Assembly: GCA_022457155.1 (NCBI GenBank)
Contig: JAJGOT010000440.1
Span: 558,001 to 622,000, forward strand
DNA: 64,000 nucleotides
Reading direction: 5' to 3'
Source of the DNA: Cladopsammia gracilis
Lineage: Eukaryota; Cnidaria; Anthozoa; Scleractinia; Dendrophylliidae
Shown here: piece after piece, positions 58,250 to 64,000 of the stretch
How the letters are laid out: the number at the start of each line of letters is the position of its first letter
Numbering within the stretch: the stretch's first letter is position 1
Program-made: the position numbers and the translations under genes
The notes under the pieces: model-generated
What the model was told of the DNA's origin: nothing
Seen by the model: only the letters and a program-made list of their open reading frames with translations
Databases searched by the model: none

Positions 58250-58660
58250 CTCTCAAAAATGCTGGCAGCATCATTTTGAGTAGCATAAGAACATGTATGA
58301 TTTTACATTTCTTTGTATAATAGCTATGTGATGATTAAATTCAAATAAACTTTTATCTGTCAGCACCAAACGTTAAGTCGTTGTGATACAGCCTAGCCCC
58401 TCGGCTTTTTTCTTCTCGCGCAAAGTCCACGTAATTTTCGGGGAACGAGTTGCGTGTCGGTGGCGTCATGAATTGGCGCCAAAGAAGGAACGCCAGGGTA
58501 CCAGATATTTATGTCGGTCTCTTTCACCAACCTTGTTTTAATTTGAATACCGTTTAAAAGTTATGATGTTTTGTGAAAAGTTGCGTCAGATACCTTGAGA
58601 GGCACTGAACACAAAAGGAGTGCACTTATAGTCTGTTTTGTAGTAATATTCAGCGTGTTT
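58250..58660 (-). repeat. Repeat copy related to 2950-3335 and 3850-3880 (probable PLE remnant)
   Basis: The minus strand has the same blocks in the same order as the region before the GIY-YIG frame at 3336, then joins directly to the block ttatgctactcaaaatgatg that lies after that frame. The coding part is missing. Confidence 0.65.
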
Positions 58661-58853
58661 AAATCAGGATTTTTAAGCTTAGGTGATCTCGGTCATTAAA
58701 ATGCTTGCGCCAGTTCAATCTCGATCCGTTTTGCTTTACTTGCTCCATCAGCTGTCCTCTTGTGTCTCTCGCCATCTGTTCACGTTCTTCTGCTAATTAC
58801 TGTTTCTTGCATTCCTTAACGATCCACCTGTTATTGATGTAAGTTATGTGTAT

Positions 58854-59176
58854 ACCTAATTCAATAAAGGTTGCTTTGGTCATTGGTAATTGGGCATTGG
58901 GAAGCTATTGTTTGGCGGTCACTCAAGCAAAGCATTGCATTGTATTCCGTATGCCCAAATGCCCATGCCCAATTACCAACGACCAATTGCCAAAGCAACC
59001 TTTATTGAATTAGGTACCTATTTCAATAAAGTTTGCTTTGGTCATTGGTAATTGGGCATTGGGAAGCTATTGTTTGGCGGTCACTCCAGCGAAGCGTTGC
59101 ATTGTGTTCCGTATGCCAAATGCCAATTCCCAATTACCAATGACCAACTGCCAAAGCAACCTTTATTGAATTAGGT
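58854..59176. mobile_element. Two tandem copies of one foldback MITE
   Basis: Copy A 58854-59015 and copy B 59016-59176 are each a hairpin with ends acctaattcaataaagg / cctttattgaattaggt and internal ggtcattggtaattgggc / cccaattaccaacgacc. They abut with no spacer at taggt|acctatt. Confidence 0.88.
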
Positions 59177-59544
59177 GTATACAGTTATACAGTTACAGCA
59201 CTCTCAAATAACGCAGCGATGATCCAATCAGAATTCGAAGCAAAAACATGCATCCTGGAAAAGCGCGGGAAAATACCGGACGCTTTACGACAAGAAACGA
59301 TTGTTTTCAGGGTTATGGATTTCAAATGCACAAAGTTGCTTTTAGTGTCGTTTTGTTTTTCAATACATAAACAAGGACAAATCACTTAAAACAGATATTG
59401 GGATTCGTTGCGGTCTTCCGGTCAATAAAATCTGCAAAAAGGTAAAGCAAGACAATAACGGAAAATTGATGGGGAAAATAATCAACGATGAACTAAAGAA
59501 AAAGTTTTCACACAAACTCTTACTTCGTAGTTTCAATCTTTTCC

Positions 59545-59620
59545 TCCCATATAAAGTTGACCGGGGTCATCGGTGGAATGTTTGAAAGGAACGCCGTTTA
59601 GTGGGTGTGGCTCACATAAT
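59545..59620. mobile_element. MITE fragment (family of 48722-49888)
   Basis: Contains cccatataaagttgaccggggtc, gaatgtttgaaagg and gggtgtggctca, matching the left part of that family. Confidence 0.55.
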
Positions 59621-59736
59621 TTTTATCTCGTGAATACGCGAAGCGTTGAATGAGAGGTAGCACACGGTGGCAAATATGCAAATTTTTACTCGATCACTGG
59701 GACAGTCTCGTTTCACACAATTCATAATTATGTCAC

Positions 59737-59761
59737 GCTAATAATAATAATAATAATAATG
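59737..59761. repeat. (AAT)n microsatellite
   Basis: Eight tandem AAT/TAA units after cacgc. Confidence 0.9.
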
Positions 59762-60002
59762 GTGACATGTTGGAACCCGCTTCCAGGGAATATCAACCAG
59801 ACAGAACATCGTGCCTGAACCTTAAAGGAATAAACGCATAATAATAACGCATAATATAACCCATTAGTGTATGAAACACTGTTATCAATGGGGTCCTGTA
59901 AATTAAACAACTGACTAAAATAAACATAAGATAAGCGCTAAAAAAATAAAAAATAAAAACGATTGACATTATAAAACTATAAAAGTTTCATAAATTAGTT
60001 AA

Positions 60003-60115
60003 AGTGTTCAGTCAATGCTTTCTTGAATAAAAATCTAGAAGTTAAGGACCTAAGTTCAAATGGTAGTTCATTGAAAATCTTGGCTCCTTGATAGTAAAAG
60101 CTCCTTCTTCCAAGT
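60003..60115 (-). pseudogene. LINE C-terminal fragment, minus strand
   Basis: Minus-strand frame GRRSFYYQGAKIFNELPFEL then RSLTSRFLFKKALTEHF matches the LINE C-terminal pattern G...F.Y.GA..WN.LP..LR......FK..L. Confidence 0.65.
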
Positions 60116-60489
60116 TCTAGACAAACTTTAGGTAGTTTCACTGATAAACAACTGATAAACCATTGTTTCTTGTGATCTTGGAATGAAGTGATCTTTCAAA
60201 GTAGGTCTTAAAGGGGCTGCAAACATTATTCTGAAGACAGTCAAAGACAAACTGACTGACAAACTAGCATGTTTTGGTCGTTTTAAATCTGTTTTACTCT
60301 TCAGTTCCTCGACTTCAAACTCAGTATGGAAAATTAAAACCGCGATCTGTGGACTTAACCTTACGTTGTATTCACAAGATGGCTCTTTACAGCCCTTCGA
60401 TTACTTCTAAGAGGTACCAATTCTTTTTGAAAATTAAAGGTGATCCCATCAGAATATTTTCTGGCCAAGAGAAAAGTCATTTCGAATTA

Positions 60490-60815
60490 CAGTCGAACCT
60501 CCCGTAAGTGGACACCATCAGGGGGACGTTCCATTCTTTATCCGCACCCCCCCTAAAGATGACAGGAATCCGAACCCTCGATTTACTGTCGGCGCCCTTT
60601 GAAAAATGAAATCCGAAGGGTTGATTTTTTGTCGGCACCTTTGAAAAAAAATCCCAAGGCTCCAAATTTTGTCGGCTTCATTGAAGAAAAATTCCGAACC
60701 CTTGAATTTCACTACCCGTCATCCTTGGAGGGGGGGGGGGGGGGGGGGGGAGGGGTGCGGATAAAAAAATGGAACGTCCCGGGACCAAGTGTAAGTGTCC
60801 GCTTACGGGAGGTTG
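60490..60815. mobile_element. Two nested MITEs with a G run
   Basis: The outer ends cagtcgaacctcccgtaag and cttacgggaggttg are inverted, with gtggacacc / agtgtccgc inside. An inner pair gggacgttccatt / aatggaacgtccc spans about 60522-60780 and encloses a G run at 60728-60750. Relatives of the outer family lie at 17868-17962 and about 5805-5870. Confidence 0.82.
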
Positions 60816-61307
60816 AAAAAAATATAGCGCACTAGAGGGCGTATAATGCACCAGTACATGTCTTTTAAAATAAATAAAAATAAATAAATTAATAAAACAG
60901 AGCAGCAGGATATGGGTTGGAATTGCCTTGTGAGTTTAAATTTCAGGAAGATACATTTTCGACTGTATTTTTGACCATTACCATGGATACTCATGGATAC
61001 TGCAATCTCGGAATACCCACTTCATGTTTGATTAAGTGAGGTTTCCCTCCAAACGAAGATTACCCATGAGCCTACACGGTTTGTAGAATGTGCTTGAACT
61101 AAAATTTGTTGTGATTGGCTGAGCTTTACCACCGACCAATAGCAAGCATTGTAATATCACAGCAACCAAGAATGTTTGTAGATTTCAAAAATGGCGGCCG
61201 CGGGAAGACTTCACAACAAAATATTTTCGTGATCAATTTCACATCTTTGCAGTGCGTACGAAGATTCTCGATAAAAATTACCAAAGTATATTTTATCTCG
61301 TTTCAAA
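60816..61307 (+). promoter_or_regulatory. Probable CEP290 5' flank and 5' untranslated region
   Basis: GC-rich island atggcggccgcgggaag at about 61190-61206 lies just before the coding start, in otherwise AT-rich DNA. No TATA box or Inr was identified with confidence. The (AAAT)n stretch at 60867-60895 is a simple repeat. Confidence 0.4.
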
Positions 61308-63597
61308 ATGCCGCCATTAGACTGGGGAAGAATAATGGGGGCAGACGTAGTCGCCCTTCGAGAAGATCTTGATGCAGCAGACAATATGTATGACATCTTG
61401 GAGATGGTAAACTACAAAACTATAATATACATTTGCATTGTTACTTGTACGTTTTTCGATTGTTTAATACACATGGTTGATTTGTTTTGTTTTTTTTTTC
61501 TCAAGGGGACGGTCAGCGCTGATTCTGCAGAAGCTGTTGATGTCAACAAAATGATAAAACTGTTTGAAGTCACCAAGACTGTTATGAAGGTGAAGTTAAT
61601 TTGTTTTACATTTGATCTGTTGTTTTAATATGTTATTAGCGTTCCGTTTGCCGATTAGTACGTAGGTACACTTCAGTTGAAACTGGACGTACAGTTTAAT
61701 GCTATTGTATACTTGTCATTGAGAGTTTGTGTTTATGATCAGGGAAGTCATCAGATAACATTTTACGTACCTTGATTGAGCTTAATTATAAGTAAGCTTA
61801 CAGGTTTAAGAATTTTAAAACCTCAATTCTGATAACCTGCCAGTGACTTTAAAACGGTTACTTATTCAATCTAAGCAAAGTTTTTCTTTTTTAAAACTTT
61901 TTACATTTGTAGATCTTATATCTCAGAAATCCAAGTGATCAATCAATAACATTCACTATAAACATTTATAAAGGCAGGTTTATTACATTGTAATGTTGAT
62001 CTGCATGAGAGGATCAAGGATTCCTTCTTGTACTGACATCCCTCTTTGCTTCTTCAGTGCATACTTGTGAGTCTGGCCACTGGTTATATTATATACATGT
62101 AAAGAGGCCATTCACATACATTTTGTAAAACTTCAGTGTTCATTGTATATTATACATGCACTTGCATGAAATAATCCAGCTGTCCTCAGCTGCTACTGAT
62201 TTTCAAAGCATTTCCTTGGTCTCCCCTTTTCATTTCTGCTGTAAACTTTTCAACCACCTCCACATCGAAGAGACAGTTGTGATATCCTTTAATCATGCCC
62301 TTCACAGGAAGCTTCTTCGTTCAAACATGGTCACCATGGTGCAAAGCATTACAAGTACCCGGGCAAGTAAAAGAGAGTGAGGAGGAAATTATTTTTGCTT
62401 GATTGGACTACATACCATCATGTTTGGCAATCAGTGGAAATTAATAACGATACGATCAATAGACAAGTGTGTTTTTCATGTGATTATGGATTGGTCATTG
62501 ATTGGTCAATACCAATTGATGTAAATTAACTAATTATAAATTATTGATTGGTATTGACAAATTGATTTAAGTGAAAAACCAATAATTATTTTGTCATTGA
62601 CAAAAATGTACTCAATGTTAAAATTTTGTTGTGTGCAACAATGAACAGGTTAAATCAGACCAGGCTGAGGTGGCAGCTGAGGCGTTGACTAAAGGTGGAG
62701 ATGGAGAAAAAGGTACTCAGGGACGGATCTAGGGGGAGGGTGCAGGGGGTGCGCACCCCCCCCTGAGATGACCAAGTCTGCATTGTTCGCTTTTAAAATT
62801 TGTTTACGTCACCCTTCAGTTACGTCATTCCTTAGAGGTGCACCCCCTCCTAAGAAAAATCCTGGATCCGCCCCTGGTACTGTACATGTACAGTGCATTA
62901 AAAATAATGTAATATCAGGTTGTTTTGTATGCTATTCATGATAAGGTCTGACTAGGACTTTTGATTTATGGTGTGTCAGGCATTTTTATATAAAAATGTA
63001 GTTACTGTATGTATTAATTTCAATACTGAAATGAATCATTAAAGTATTACCGGTTACTCAAGAAACTCATTGAAATGTGTAATGCCTACATTTGTATTCA
63101 CAGCGTTTGCATATTCATTTTGCTAAGTACCATTTTAATTGGACAACCCTCACTCAAGCGTGACAGCAAGCTTCGCTTTTTGGTTTTGTACAATCATGAA
63201 TTATGAAAACTCACTGCAAACGAGTTGTAGAAAAGCTGTTTCCGAACCTGATAGAACTTGAATCACAGAAAGATAAAAGCATAGAACACAATTTATGACA
63301 CTGTATGCAGCTGAATACAGTTTGTGGTATACCACATAATATAATTTTATGCAATGGCTGAGCTTTCCAGCCTTATTGGCTGCATTCGTCACGGCATGGG
63401 ATTAAATTACATATACGGTGTATGAGGGTGACTTTAAAGAGTTACATGAAATGCACTCTCTCCAAATTTTGTAACATTTTTAGCTTGTTAATTATTTTGT
63501 CCAGTAATAAGAGCAGTATTTATCTTGTGTTTGTCTAACAGAACAAGAATTAATGGATGAGATAGCACATTTAGAAGGAGAGCTTCAGCAGTACAGG
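61308..63597 (+). CDS. CEP290: CEP290 (centrosomal protein 290), first four coding exons, runs off the window
   Basis: Exons 61308-61406, 61506-61589, 62649-62712 and 63542-63597 join in frame (phases 0, 0, 1, 0) for 101 codons. The N-terminus MPPLDWGRIMGADVVALRED and then LFEVTKTVMKVKSDQAEVA follows the start of vertebrate CEP290 (MPP..W..IM...P..L..........VI.LF..TQ.LMKMK), which I recognise from memory, and passes into a coiled-coil-like EQELMDEIAHLEGELQQYR. CEP290 is a very long coiled-coil protein of the ciliary transition zone that gates protein entry into cilia. The start codon is fixed by this match. All donors and acceptors are GT-AG. A MITE sits directly after the third donor. The remaining exons lie beyond 64000. 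Confidence 0.85.
62718..62876. mobile_element. MITE inserted 5 bp inside CEP290 intron 3
   Basis: Ends cagggacggatc and gatccgcccctg are inverted. GTACT is duplicated at 62713-62717 and 62877-62881. The left GTACT is the 5' splice site itself (AAAAG|GTACT). Confidence 0.85.
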
Positions 63598-64000
63598 GTG
63601 AGATGCATTTTACTGTTTTTCTAAACAGCATCACATGAAAATGCAATTGTCAGAGATTTGTAATTTAAATTGTGGTAGAGGAACACATTTCCATATTTTT
63701 GCCTGAATAGTTGAAAAGTAAACACTACTACATGAAAATTAAAGTTAGGCCTAGCTACAAATATCCGGATATTTTTTCAGGTATTTAGAAGCTCCTGGGA
63801 TATTTAGGAAATTCCGAGATATTTGGAAAAAAAATTTGATTAAACTAGGGATTTTGCTATGGTTTTATTACTTTTATGAGTTCACACATGTTTTCTCTTT
63901 GAAACTTGAGATGAAATCTGTTTTGAGGCTCAATTAAGTGTCAGCAGTGGTCCTATTCAGCTGTTTTCCTCACGAATATTATATCCCATGAGCAGTGTTC

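Noticed and set aside
62156..62380. 74-codon frame in CEP290 intron 2
   Set aside because: No splice sites linking it in frame, and the coiled-coil start of CEP290 continues without it.

Overview
This is a eukaryotic, almost certainly animal, window. Genes are split by GT-AG introns, intergenic DNA is AT-rich, and transposons dominate. The gene types point to an anthozoan cnidarian, probably a stony coral or close relative. These are a PAN-EGF-fibrinogen lectin-like gene of the kind expanded in anthozoans, an SLC22-type carrier, and the start of the ciliary gene CEP290. The surrounding DNA holds tRNA-derived SINEs, Penelope-like retroelements (PLEs), and very many foldback (MITE-like) elements. 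The species is an inference; I could not run a database search.

Layout. 1-15 kb: transposon-rich DNA with a LINE fragment, a 930-bp inverted-repeat element (copy 1), a PLE GIY-YIG fragment, several MITEs, a SINE and a second copy (1,044 bp) of the large element. 15.1-20.4 kb: a complete nine-exon SLC22-like transporter gene (+ strand, 531 aa). 21.0-22.6 kb: the other half of the LINE and copy 3 of the large element, inverted. 22.6-42.8 kb: a head-to-tail array of four full units (3.85-5.15 kb) and one partial unit. Each full unit carries a possible small signal-peptide or membrane-protein gene. Three transposon families (two of them nested) occur only in the inner units. 43-47 kb: MITEs and simple repeats. 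47.4-53.4 kb: a gene with PAN/apple, EGF and fibrinogen C-terminal exons (+ strand), whose 5' exon or exons were not found. One intron holds a PLE with inverted terminal repeats and hammerhead-ribozyme-like motifs. 54.4-61 kb: a dense series of MITEs, some nested or tandem, and LINE tails. 61.3 kb to the end: the first four coding exons of CEP290 (+ strand), which runs off the window.

The most informative structural signal is at 1.6-22.6 kb. Copies 1 and 3 of the large element have exchanged flanks: the 9-bp duplication left of copy 1 is found beside copy 3, and the reverse also holds. The interrupted LINE reading frame and the interrupted array unit rejoin only if the roughly 19-kb segment carrying the transporter gene is flipped. 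This is the footprint of an inversion caused by recombination between two inverted transposon copies.

The three recognised host genes (organic-ion transport, extracellular recognition, cilium transition zone) show no evident functional link. I found no prokaryote-like operon, CRISPR array or intact autonomous transposon.
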